The notes beneath the pieces were generated by a model that searched no databases, was not told the origin of the DNA, and saw only the letters and a list, made by a program, of their open reading frames with translations. The position numbers and the translations under genes were made by a program. This document shows, one piece after another, positions 15,081 to 22,495 of a stretch of DNA of 26,276 nt. Each line of letters starts with the position of its first letter. The stretch's first letter is position 1. The stretch lies in NCBI GenBank assembly GCA_032089155.1, contig DAMDEV010000014.1:1-26276 (forward strand), read 5' to 3'. The stretch is from Faucicola sp032089155 (GTDB lineage Bacteria > Pseudomonadota > Gammaproteobacteria > Pseudomonadales > Moraxellaceae).

Positions 15081-17120
15081 ATGAGCCAATTAAACCCTCG
15101 CCAACAAGAAGCCATGCAATATGTCTCTGGACCTTTGCTGGTACTGGCAGGTGCAGGTTCGGGTAAAACATCGGTGATTACCCGTAAAATCGCTTATCTG
15201 ATTGAAGAATGCCAAATGCCAGCCGAGCGTATTACCGCCGTCACCTTTACCAACAAAGCGGCTCGCGAGATGAAAGCCCGTGTGCAAAAATTATTACCAA
15301 GTGACAAAACCAAAGGCTTAACTGTCTCGACTTTTCACCAATTTGGCTTGCAGTTTTTACGTTACGAGTTATTGCATACGCCGCTTAAAGGCAATTTTTC
15401 CATCATGGATGCCGAAGATAGCAAGCGGCTGTTGATGGATTTGATGGTACGTGACAACATGAGTGGTGCCGAGAGCCGCGAATTGGTCGGTAAAGCTATC
15501 AAAATGATTTCGGATTGGAAAAATGACCTAATCCCCCCTGAAAAAGCAGCAGATACGCTGACTGACCCTGAAGATATGCTATTTGCAACGCTGTATCAAC
15601 TCTACGAACGTAACCTACGTGCGTACAATGCGGTGGATTTTGATGACTTAATTGTAATGCCGACACGGCTATTACAAGAAAATAGCCAAGTACGTGATAA
15701 ATGGCAAAATCGCATACGCTATCTATTGGTAGATGAATACCAAGACACCAATACCGCGCAATATGAATTGATTAAACTGCTCGTTGGCGTGCAGCCGCGT
15801 TTTACGGTGGTGGGTGATGATGACCAATCTATCTATGCATGGCGTGGGGCAAAACCTGAAAACATGGCACTGCTGCAAGAGGATTTCCCCAAATTAAAAG
15901 TGGTTAAACTTGAGCAAAACTATCGCTCTACGTCGCGTATTTTGCACGCTGCCAACTCAGTGATTACCAATAATGAGCATTTATTTGAAAAAAAATTATG
16001 GTCAGATAAAGGGCATGGCGAGCTGATTCGCATCATCAATTGTCGTAACGATGATGATGAGGCAGAGCGCGTTGCCAAAGAAATCATCACCCACAAACTT
16101 CGCAATGCCAATGAATGGCAAGATTATGCGGTACTGTATCGTAGTAACTTTCAGGCGCGTATGTTGGAAGCCCAGCTACGTCAGCTGCAAATTCCTTATA
16201 AGTTATCGGGCGGCACGTCGTTCTTTGCCCGTAGCGAAATCAAAGACATTATGAGTTATTTGCGCTTGATTCTGAATCCTGAAGACGACAGTGCCTTTTT
16301 ACGCATTATCAATACCCCAAAACGTGGTCTTGGACCTGCCAGCCTTGAAAAGCTCGGACTATTTGCCCAAGAACACCAAGTCTCGCTCTTGATGGCAAGT
16401 GGTCATAGTGGACTGACACATGTGTTACCCAAAAAAGCCAGTGGCGAGCTTAAAGAATTTGCTGATTTTATTGAGCGTTACACCCAAGAGCTATACCAGC
16501 ATCCCGACCCTGTGCCGCTGGTCAAGCAAATGATTGATGAAACTGGCTATATCGATTTGGTACGAAGCGAAGCAAAAACCCCACAGCAAGAAAAAATTCG
16601 TATTGATAATATCGAAACCCTATACGCCAGTATCCAAAACCTGATTAACCGTGCGGATGATGACGATGATCGCACCATTGACGCGGTGATTCGTAAACTT
16701 GTGCTGCTTGATATGCTAGAGCAGCAGCAGGAAGAGGAAAATACCAATAAAGTCAATCTGATGACGCTACACGCCGCTAAAGGGCTTGAGTTTGATTATG
16801 TCTATATCATGGGACTTGAAGAAGAGTTATTACCGCATAAAAACTCCATTATTGCTGAATCCATCGAAGAAGAACGACGTTTGATGTATGTGGGGATTAC
16901 CCGTGCCCGTAAAGAGCTGACCATGACGCTGGCTGCCCAGCGCCGTGCAGGCGGTCAAATGAAAACCACCACCCCTAGCCGATTTATCGACGAATTGCCG
17001 ACAGAACATATCGATGCTCCTGGCATGAAAAAATCAGCGGCAGCCCATCAACCCAAGAAAACCGCAGAGGATTATTTGGCCAATATTCAGGCATTACTCA
17101 AAAGCAAAGCCGCCAAATAA
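15081..17120 (+). CDS. rep: ATP-dependent DNA helicase Rep
   Basis: Rep is a 3'-5' superfamily 1A helicase that helps replication forks past protein roadblocks. The 679-residue protein contains all helicase motifs: Walker A AGAGSGKT at residues 23-30, TFTNKAAREMK (Ia), LLVDEYQDTNTAQYEL (II), VVGDDDQSIYAWRGA (III), KLEQNYRSTSRIL (IV), LMTLHAAKGLEFDYVY (V) and EERRLMYVGITRARKEL (VI). The stretches DFDDLIVMPTRLL, SGGTSFFARSEIKD and the ending LANIQALLKSK match E. coli Rep much better than UvrD or PcrA. I start at the ATG at 15081 with the GGTGGAAG ribosome binding site; a GTG at 15069 lies inside that site. A TATAAT at 15023-15028 within a short palindrome is a possible -10 element. Confidence 0.94.
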   Translation: MSQLNPRQQEAMQYVSGPLLVLAGAGSGKTSVITRKIAYLIEECQMPAERITAVTFTNKAAREMKARVQKLLPSDKTKGLTVSTFHQFGLQFLRYELLHTPLKGNFSIMDAEDSKRLLMDLMVRDNMSGAESRELVGKAIKMISDWKNDLIPPEKAADTLTDPEDMLFATLYQLYERNLRAYNAVDFDDLIVMPTRLLQENSQVRDKWQNRIRYLLVDEYQDTNTAQYELIKLLVGVQPRFTVVGDDDQSIYAWRGAKPENMALLQEDFPKLKVVKLEQNYRSTSRILHAANSVITNNEHLFEKKLWSDKGHGELIRIINCRNDDDEAERVAKEIITHKLRNANEWQDYAVLYRSNFQARMLEAQLRQLQIPYKLSGGTSFFARSEIKDIMSYLRLILNPEDDSAFLRIINTPKRGLGPASLEKLGLFAQEHQVSLLMASGHSGLTHVLPKKASGELKEFADFIERYTQELYQHPDPVPLVKQMIDETGYIDLVRSEAKTPQQEKIRIDNIETLYASIQNLINRADDDDDRTIDAVIRKLVLLDMLEQQQEEENTNKVNLMTLHAAKGLEFDYVYIMGLEEELLPHKNSIIAESIEEERRLMYVGITRARKELTMTLAAQRRAGGQMKTTTPSRFIDELPTEHIDAPGMKKSAAAHQPKKTAEDYLANIQALLKSKAAK

Positions 17121-17162
17121 TTAATTGATAAAAAAAACGGCATAGCAGAAAGGGCGTAGATG

Positions 17163-17197
17163 AAAGGGCAAAAAAGGTGACTTTAAGCCCTTTTTTT
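17163..17197 (+). terminator. Likely terminator of rep
   Basis: The stem AAAGGGC (17163-17169) / GCCCTTT (17187-17193) has a 17-base loop and is followed by a T-run. The loop is long, so efficiency is uncertain. Confidence 0.65.
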
Positions 17198-17565
17198 ATA
17201 GCAAAACAGCCTGTATAACAAAGATTTGACTCAAGCACCCAAGTAAATGTAACTAAATATTTCTTAGAAATAGGGTGCTTGACAGGAGATGTAACAAAAA
17301 ATTTCAAATAAGTAGCTTAGTTACCTTTTTGGCAAATTTCATTTCATAACTTAACGTCCGACCTGTCAAACATAGACAGTAATCTAAATTTATTTTGCTA
17401 TGATAGCTTTAACAAAACAAGCAGGGCAATAACTGGTTGATTAATCAGAGTCAACTGATAACGCTGAGTAGCAACTAGTTATATAGCTAATATTCAAATG
17501 AACTTAACTAAAATTTTACATCGCTTGTTGTGATACTTTTCAAAAAACTTCTGAAGGAGAAGACG
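17198..17565 (+). other. Long leader/intergenic region upstream of the outer-membrane protein gene
   Basis: No gene is visible in this stretch of about 370 bases. It contains a 10-bp inverted repeat, TCAAGCACCC (17231-17240) / GGGTGCTTGA (17273-17282). A smaller hairpin, TATTTC-TTA-GAAATA (17258-17272), is nested against its right arm. A TATGAT at 17399-17404 may be a -10 element for the gene at 17566, which would leave an untranslated leader of about 155 bases. Confidence 0.45.
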
Positions 17566-18135
17566 ATGAAAACTTTAAATAAAACCCTTTTAGCTTTAAT
17601 TGCAGGTACAGTTGTCACTGCAGGTGCAAACGCTGCCCTTTACCAAACTAATACTGTTGGTTATACAGGTCAACCTTATGTCGGTGTCAAAGCTGGTCAA
17701 TTTAATACTGATGTTGACCGTCTTGATACTGATAACCAAACCGCTTATGGTGTGTATGCAGGTTATAATTTTACCCCTAACTTTGGTGCAGAAGTTGAAT
17801 ATGTAGATTCTTCAGAAGAAGATCTAAAAGTTAGCGGTACAAAAGTAGGTGAAATTAGCACTAACACGGCAGGTTTATATGGTACTTATAAATACCAATT
17901 CCCAGCATCGAATGTTTATGCCAAAGGTAAGTTAGGTTTTGCGCAAACTCAAGTTGATGTTGGTGATGATAAATATGACGAGTCAGGTCTTGCAGGTGGT
18001 GTCGGTTTAGGTTACAACCTTTCACCAAATGCGTCTGTAGAAGCTGAATATACGCGTCTGCCTTCAGTTGATGTAACAAATAATGTTTCAGTTGACTCAG
18101 ATTTAGTCACTGTCGGTGCTCACTATAAATTCTAA
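17566..18135 (+). CDS. Small outer-membrane beta-barrel protein (OmpA/porin-like fold)
   Basis: The 189-residue product begins with a classic Sec signal peptide, MKTLNKTLLALIAGTVVTAG, with a probable cut after ANA at residue 23. The mature 166 residues show alternating aromatic/hydrophobic strands such as PYVGVKAGQF, TAYGVYAGYNF, FGAEVEYVDSS, TAGLYGTYKYQF, VYAKGKLGFAQT, AGGVGLGYNL, ASVEAEYTRL and LVTVGAHYKF. This fits an eight-stranded barrel of the OmpA-N/OMP_b-brl type. The final residue is Phe, the usual recognition signal for the BAM assembly complex. No peptidoglycan-binding OmpA C-domain follows. A strong AAGGAG site precedes the ATG at 17566, so I reject the longer reading from 17530. 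The ligand or role cannot be deduced; it could be structural, an adhesin or a small porin. Confidence 0.85.
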   Translation: MKTLNKTLLALIAGTVVTAGANAALYQTNTVGYTGQPYVGVKAGQFNTDVDRLDTDNQTAYGVYAGYNFTPNFGAEVEYVDSSEEDLKVSGTKVGEISTNTAGLYGTYKYQFPASNVYAKGKLGFAQTQVDVGDDKYDESGLAGGVGLGYNLSPNASVEAEYTRLPSVDVTNNVSVDSDLVTVGAHYKF

Positions 18136-18169
18136 TTGAATTGATAAGTGAATACTTGACATCAATACA

Positions 18170-18199
18170 AAAGAGTAGCTTATGGCTGCTCTTTTTTTT
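18170..18199 (+). terminator. Intrinsic terminator of the outer-membrane protein gene
   Basis: A 10-bp stem (AAAGAGTAGC / GCTGCTCTTT, one G-U pair) has a 5-base loop and is followed by a T-run. Confidence 0.85.
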
Positions 18200-18318
18200 G
18201 GTTTCTTCTTTTTGGTTAAGAAAACTTACTTTGGTATTCGCTCAGTATTGTGCCATTTAGGTTTATAATATAGTGGTTTTTATACATTTTTTTATAAATT
18301 TAAGATAAGTTGGTAAGC

Positions 18319-18783
18319 ATGAAGCAAGTACAAGTCAAGATTTTAAACCCCAAAATTGGTAATGATGATAAATTTCCCCTACCTCATCGCGCGACAGACG
18401 GCTCGGCGGGTATAGATTTACGTGCTTGTATCGATGAGCCTATCAGCATAAAAGCTGGTGAAAGCCAATTGATTGGTACAGGACTCGCCATTTATATTCA
18501 AGACCCTGATTATGTTGGCTTTATCATGCCGCGCTCAGGGCTAGGGCATAAGCATGGTATTGTCCTCGGTAATCTGACGGGCGTGATTGATGCTGATTAC
18601 CAAGGCGAATTAATGGTCTCTATCTGGAACCGTAGTCAAACCGATTATGTGTTACAACCTGGTGAAAAAATGGCGCAGTACTTGGTTGTGCCGATTGCAC
18701 GTCCGACTTTTGAGATTGTAGCGGAATTTTCAGATATCAGTGTACGCGGTGAAGGCGGTTTTGGCTCAACGGGAACCCATTAG
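18319..18783 (+). CDS. dut: dUTP diphosphatase (dUTPase)
   Basis: Dut hydrolyses dUTP to dUMP and pyrophosphate, which keeps uracil out of DNA and feeds thymidylate synthesis. The 154-residue protein has all five trimeric dUTPase motifs: DGSAGIDLRA (I, about 27-36), PRSGLG (II, 71-76), GVIDADYQGE (III, 88-97, with the catalytic Asp91), GEKMAQYLV (IV, 116 on) and the C-terminal RGEGGFGSTG (V, 143-152). The ATG at 18319 gives the usual N-terminus; a TTG at 18310 would add three residues. The ribosome binding site is weak. It is followed by a phosphohexomutase and argB on the same strand, a gene order also known from Acinetobacter. Confidence 0.95.
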   Translation: MKQVQVKILNPKIGNDDKFPLPHRATDGSAGIDLRACIDEPISIKAGESQLIGTGLAIYIQDPDYVGFIMPRSGLGHKHGIVLGNLTGVIDADYQGELMVSIWNRSQTDYVLQPGEKMAQYLVVPIARPTFEIVAEFSDISVRGEGGFGSTGTH

Positions 18784-18895
18784 TTATCAGCATTTTTTCA
18801 GTTCTTTTTAACAATTTATAACAGAGTATTTAATTATTTTGCCAAATTTCAATGCTATGATTTTGGTGGTATAAAATCAGTTAGATGTGTTTTCT

Positions 18896-20464
18896 ATGAA
18901 TACTCTGTTTATTCATCCTTTTTTTCCGCAAAAATCTCTTTTTAAAGCTTACGATATTCGTGGTGATGTCACCTTATTTACCGATGATTTTGTCTGGTCA
19001 TTGGCAAGGGCATTTGCCAAGCTTTTTGTCTATGCTCACCAAACCGCTGCAACAACGCCAACGTTAGCGGCAAACAAACCTACGGTTGTCATCGGTTACG
19101 ATGCTCGCCACCAAAGCCAAGAAATTGCCAAATATATGGCGTATGCTTGCCAGCAAGCAGGTCTAGTAGTGCAGTGGTTGGGACTGACAACCACGCCGAT
19201 GATGGCATTTATGGCACAGCAGTTTTCCGGTAATGGGCTGATGGTCACCGCCAGTCATTCGCAAAAACATATCAATGGCATTAAATGGCTCGTCAATCAC
19301 GAGTCGCCAAGCAGTGAAGATGTGCATCGGCTTTATGAGGCTTTAATTGGCTACAAAGCCATCGTGCCTGATGACAGGCTTATTGATGCCATCAGGCAAA
19401 CCAATTATTCAACTCCCAAGGATTTTTTTGCAACTTATATCCAGGCTATCGAGCAGGCTTTTGCTCACATCAATCAAGCTAAACGCACTCAAACTACCTA
19501 TTTTCATGCACCCCAGCAAATCGTCATTGACTGTATGAACGGTGCGACCAGTTATTTTGCAGAGGCTCTATTTAGCCAGCTTGGCTATTGTTGCATCATG
19601 CTAAACGCCTCCCCCGATGGCAATTTTCCCCAAGGTAACCCAGACCCAACGCAGTCCAATCGCTTGACACAATTAGCGCAAATGGTCAAAGCTACAGGCT
19701 CAGATATCGGCTTGGCTTTTGATGGTGATGGCGATCGGGTGATGGTAATTGATGCACAGGGTCAGATGATTAGCCCTGACAATTTGCTTTACTTACTCTC
19801 TCGCATTGCCATTGAAGAATTGCCCAGTGCGCATACATCAACTGCTAAAAAAGTCATTTTTGATGTCAAATGTTCGCATCATGTACCCAATCTCATCGCT
19901 TCGCATGGCGCCGCCCCGATGATGACCAAAACTGGCAGTAGCTTGATGCGAAAGTCGTTACAAAACAAATCAGACAACGCGATTTTTGCAGGTGAGTTAT
20001 CAGGGCATTTTATTTTTAACGATGGCTATTTTGTGCTGCATGACGATGCCATGTATGCGGCTGCCCGCTTGCTCAATTGGCTGAGCCATCAACCTATCAG
20101 CCTTAACGATATCCTAGCAAGTTTGCCCACTTGCATTAGTACGGCGGATATGTACCTACCTATCGCCGATAATCATTATGGTCAAACCGTGATTGCTCGT
20201 ATCACGGCACTGGGGAAAAAGCCGTTTAAACGGTTAAAATCCTCATTTGCGGTCAAAAATGTCAATACGATTGATGGGTTACGCTTGGATTTTGCGGAGG
20301 GATTTGGTATTTTACGCAAGTCAAATACGGGCAGTTTTTTGACCGTGCGTTTTTCTGCCAATGACGTTGTTGAGCTGCGGCATATTCAATCTATTTTTGT
20401 TGACTTGTGTCGTACGATTGATGACAACCTTGCCGAGCAAGTTGCACAAATTCAGCCTGTATAA
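18896..20464 (+). CDS. Phosphomannomutase/phosphoglucomutase (AlgC-like)
   Basis: This 522-residue enzyme belongs to the alpha-D-phosphohexomutase family, which interconverts hexose 6-phosphates and 1-phosphates for lipopolysaccharide and exopolysaccharide precursors. All four active-site regions are visible. FKAYDIRGD lies at residues 16-24. The phosphoserine loop GLMVTASHSQKHINGIKW places Ser120 at the centre. The metal loop DGDGD is at 276-280, and GELSGH carries the sugar-binding part. The C-terminal phosphate-binding loop is RKSNTGSF. It is longer than Pseudomonas AlgC (463 residues), with an insert of about 60 residues between the serine loop and the second domain. I use the ATG at 18896; a GTG at 18887 is in frame and neither has a clear ribosome binding site. 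AlgC is the likely orthologue, but substrate preference cannot be proven here. Confidence 0.9.
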   Translation: MNTLFIHPFFPQKSLFKAYDIRGDVTLFTDDFVWSLARAFAKLFVYAHQTAATTPTLAANKPTVVIGYDARHQSQEIAKYMAYACQQAGLVVQWLGLTTTPMMAFMAQQFSGNGLMVTASHSQKHINGIKWLVNHESPSSEDVHRLYEALIGYKAIVPDDRLIDAIRQTNYSTPKDFFATYIQAIEQAFAHINQAKRTQTTYFHAPQQIVIDCMNGATSYFAEALFSQLGYCCIMLNASPDGNFPQGNPDPTQSNRLTQLAQMVKATGSDIGLAFDGDGDRVMVIDAQGQMISPDNLLYLLSRIAIEELPSAHTSTAKKVIFDVKCSHHVPNLIASHGAAPMMTKTGSSLMRKSLQNKSDNAIFAGELSGHFIFNDGYFVLHDDAMYAAARLLNWLSHQPISLNDILASLPTCISTADMYLPIADNHYGQTVIARITALGKKPFKRLKSSFAVKNVNTIDGLRLDFAEGFGILRKSNTGSFLTVRFSANDVVELRHIQSIFVDLCRTIDDNLAEQVAQIQPV

Positions 20465-20524
20465 ACACTGCTGTTAAAAACGCATTTTAAAAACGTCTCT
20501 AGCAAAATTATATAAGGATTTGAA

Positions 20525-21421
20525 ATGGCATTAGATCTTGAGCAAGCCATGCATACCGCTGACGTGTTGACCGAAGCACTACCCTACATCCAGCGTTTTG
20601 AAGATAAAGTGATGGTGGTCAAATACGGCGGCAATGCCATGACCGATCCGATATTAGAGAGTTCTTTTGCCAGAGATATCGTCATGTTAAAGACCGTAGG
20701 CATTCATCCTGTGGTGGTCCATGGCGGCGGTCCACAAGTCGATAACTTGCTTAAAGAATTGGGGCGCAGCTCTGACCGCATTGATGGCATGCGAGTGACC
20801 GACAAAGCCACCATGGATGTGGTGGAAATGGTACTTGGTGGTAGTGTCAACAAATCTATCGTCAATCTCATCAACAAACACGGTGGTCGTGCTATTGGCT
20901 TAACCGGTAAAGATGCCAGTCTCATTCGCGCTAAAAAATTACCCATGACCAAAACGGATGAGCAAGGCAACCCACAGCAAATTGATTTGGGATTTGTGGG
21001 TGATGTGGTCAGCATCAATCGTGATGTGATTGACTTGATGATTGCCTCTAACTTTATTCCTGTCATCGCACCGCTTGGGGTGGATGATGAAGGCAATACT
21101 TACAATATCAATGCCGATGTGGTGGCGGGGAAAGTCGCTGAGTTCATGCTCGCGGAAAAACTGATTTTGCTCACTAACATCAAAGGGGTGCTTGATAAAG
21201 AAGGCAATGTTGCCACTGGACTTACCCCTAGCAAGGTGGATGAGATGATTGCCGATGGCACTATCTCTGGCGGTATGATTCCAAAAATCAGCTATGCACT
21301 AGAAGCGGTAAAAAACGGGGTAAAAAGTGCGGTGATTGTCGATGGTCGTGTCCCGCATGCGACTTTGCTAGAGGTCTTTACCGATAAAGGCGTTGGTACT
21401 CTCATCAGCCGCCATCCTTGA
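20525..21421 (+). CDS. argB: Acetylglutamate kinase
   Basis: ArgB phosphorylates N-acetyl-L-glutamate, the second step of arginine synthesis. The 298-residue protein shows VVKYGGNAM with Lys33, the glycine-rich VVVHGGGPQVDNLL, the acetylglutamate-binding segment RVTD followed by VEMVLGG, then GLTGKDASLI and the ATP-site NINADVVAGKVAEF. The first 25 or so residues (AMHTADVLTEALPYIQRF) look like the N-terminal helix found in hexameric, arginine-inhibited enzymes such as that of Pseudomonas. Feedback inhibition by arginine is therefore likely by family comparison. A good AAGGA site precedes the ATG. It lies 60 bases after the phosphohexomutase gene, probably in one operon with dut, and ends at the terminator at 21479. 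Confidence 0.96.
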   Translation: MALDLEQAMHTADVLTEALPYIQRFEDKVMVVKYGGNAMTDPILESSFARDIVMLKTVGIHPVVVHGGGPQVDNLLKELGRSSDRIDGMRVTDKATMDVVEMVLGGSVNKSIVNLINKHGGRAIGLTGKDASLIRAKKLPMTKTDEQGNPQQIDLGFVGDVVSINRDVIDLMIASNFIPVIAPLGVDDEGNTYNINADVVAGKVAEFMLAEKLILLTNIKGVLDKEGNVATGLTPSKVDEMIADGTISGGMIPKISYALEAVKNGVKSAVIVDGRVPHATLLEVFTDKGVGTLISRHP

Positions 21422-21478
21422 AGTAACTTTTGCGTTACTTATGTTTCTGATTGTTTTTTGGGTTGCTTTTGGGTTAAT

Positions 21479-21505
21479 AAACCGCTACTTCAAGCGGTTT
21501 TTTTT
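21479..21505 (+). terminator. Intrinsic terminator of argB
   Basis: The stem AAACCGCT / AGCGGTTT has a 6-base loop and is followed by a T-run; it lies 58 bases past the argB stop. Confidence 0.9.
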
Positions 21506-21613
21506 CGCTCATGATATGGATCAAATATAGGATAGATTTTAGAATTACAACACAAATGTAATTGGTATTTTTTCTAATATTGACTATCATGACTATTTTA
21601 TTTTACAAATTTA

Positions 21614-21619
21614 TATAAT
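21614..21619 (+). promoter_or_regulatory. Candidate -10 element of the BLUF gene
   Basis: A consensus TATAAT lies 77 bases before the preferred ATG at 21696. It overlaps an upstream in-frame ATG at 21618. That ATG would lie outside the transcript, which supports the later start. No good -35 was found. Confidence 0.45.
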
Positions 21620-21695
21620 GTTGCAAGCGGCTGTAGCAGATAATAGCAATTATTTGGAATTCATATTCACGTACCACTTACCAAGGACTGTTGGG

Positions 21696-22202
21696 ATGTC
21701 ACAAAAATACTTTATGGCTTATTGTAGTGAGATAACGCTGACTGCGGCGTTGAATCAACATACGTTTACCCAAATTCTGAACCAATGTATTAAAAATAAT
21801 GCCAGCTCTGGTATCACTGGTTTTTTGCTGTACGATGCCGGTAAGTTTTTTCAGTATTATGAAGGCGATGAGTTAGCGTGTGCAAACTTACTTCATGCTT
21901 TAAAACAAGATGATCGCCACACCCATATCAAACTCATTGGTCAAGGCTATATTTCAAACGCCGTATTTAACAACTGGTTTATGGGCTGTTTTGATTTATC
22001 CAAGCATTCCTATCTCTTTAAACACCATGCTTTTATAGAATCATTTGATGTCTATAGTTGGGGAATGCAAGAAGTCGTTAAGCTGATTGATATCATGTCA
22101 GAGCAAAGAATCACTTACATCACGCCGCAAAAACCTATCAAATCACTGTTTAGTAAACGCTTTATGCGTATTCGAAATTTCACCCTGCCGTTTCAAGGTT
22201 AG
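21696..22202 (+). CDS. BLUF-domain blue-light photoreceptor protein
   Basis: The N-terminal 100 residues form a BLUF domain, which binds FAD and senses blue light. The photochemical residues are all present with the spacing of AppA: Tyr9 in MAYCSE, Asn35 in KNNASSGITGFLLYD, Gln53 in FFQYYEG, and Trp94 with Met96 in NNWFMG. The DDRH segment is typical too. The last 70 residues have no recognised enzymatic domain, so this is a short BLUF protein like BlsA of Acinetobacter baumannii, which acts by binding partner proteins. I chose the ATG at 21696 (AAGGA 8 bases upstream, family-like N-terminus, 168 residues) over the ATG at 21618. The partner is unknown. It appears to be the last backbone gene before the integrated element. 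Confidence 0.88.
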   Translation: MSQKYFMAYCSEITLTAALNQHTFTQILNQCIKNNASSGITGFLLYDAGKFFQYYEGDELACANLLHALKQDDRHTHIKLIGQGYISNAVFNNWFMGCFDLSKHSYLFKHHAFIESFDVYSWGMQEVVKLIDIMSEQRITYITPQKPIKSLFSKRFMRIRNFTLPFQG

Positions 22203-22262
22203 TGGCTAATTTCAAATCTACTAAATCGGAAAGTTAAAACGATATTATTGCCACGCGTAAAA

Positions 22263-22290
22263 ATAAAAAACCTATTGATAACAATAGGTT
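22263..22290 (-). terminator. Orphan minus-strand terminator near the element boundary
   Basis: A 9-bp perfect stem, AACCTATTG / CAATAGGTT, with a 4-base loop is followed by a T-run only on the minus strand (A-run at 22265-22270). No minus-strand gene exists to its right in the window, so its original gene may have been displaced by the insertion. It could still give weak termination of the BLUF transcript. Confidence 0.75.
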
Positions 22291-22327
22291 GATTAAAATA
22301 AGCATGGCAAACCGATAAGCCATGTTT

Positions 22328-22357
22328 TGATAAAATCTGATAAAACGTGATAAATAT
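22328..22357 (+). repeat. Three 10-bp tandem repeats (TGATAAA core)
   Basis: Units TGATAAAATC, TGATAAAACG and TGATAAATAT follow each other without gaps. Inverted versions of the core occur at about 22414-22432, and TCTGATAAAACG recurs exactly at 25892-25903 before the AlpA-like gene. They may bind the integrase or the regulator. Confidence 0.65.
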
Positions 22358-22363
22358 ATAATG

Positions 22364-22396
22364 ACCCGCAAACCTTGTGTTTATGCGGGTTTTATT
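22364..22396 (+). terminator. Hairpin with T-rich tail upstream of the integrase
   Basis: The stem ACCCGCA / TGCGGGT with a 13-base loop is followed by TTTATTATATT. It could insulate the integrase from transcription entering from the BLUF side. Confidence 0.6.
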
Positions 22397-22447
22397 ATAT
22401 TCTTTGCTTACAGGTTATCAATATTTTATCACTACTTAGCGCAAAAA

Positions 22448-22483
22448 GTGGCTACCAAAGTGGCTACCAAAATGGCTACCAAA
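22448..22483 (+). repeat. Three 12-bp tandem repeats before the integrase
   Basis: GTGGCTACCAAA occurs twice and ATGGCTACCAAA once, in direct succession. A fourth partial copy, ATGGCTACC, is the integrase start itself at 22496. All copies are in frame with the integrase but are cut off from it by a TGA at 22484-22486. Their location fits integrase arm sites or a start-region duplication. Confidence 0.8.
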
Positions 22484-22495
22484 TGAGTAGATTTT

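Noticed and set aside
17279..17284. Consensus TTGACA before the outer-membrane protein gene
   Set aside because: No acceptable -10 hexamer lies 16-18 bases downstream, and the hexamer is part of the inverted repeat arm.
20704..21096. 130-codon minus-strand open frame inside argB
   Set aside because: It is fully antisense to a clearly conserved argB and has no protein-like features; it reflects codon bias on the other strand.
21618..21695. 26-residue N-terminal extension of the BLUF protein
   Set aside because: The upstream ATG overlaps a consensus TATAAT and lacks a ribosome binding site, whereas the ATG at 21696 has AAGGA and the family N-terminus.
22328..22483. Possible CRISPR array upstream of the integrase
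   Set aside because: The repeats are only 10-12 bases long, directly abutting, without unique spacers, and no cas genes are nearby.
22203..22495. tRNA gene as integration target
   Set aside because: I looked for an acceptor stem, T-loop motif and CCA end next to the integrase and found no cloverleaf.
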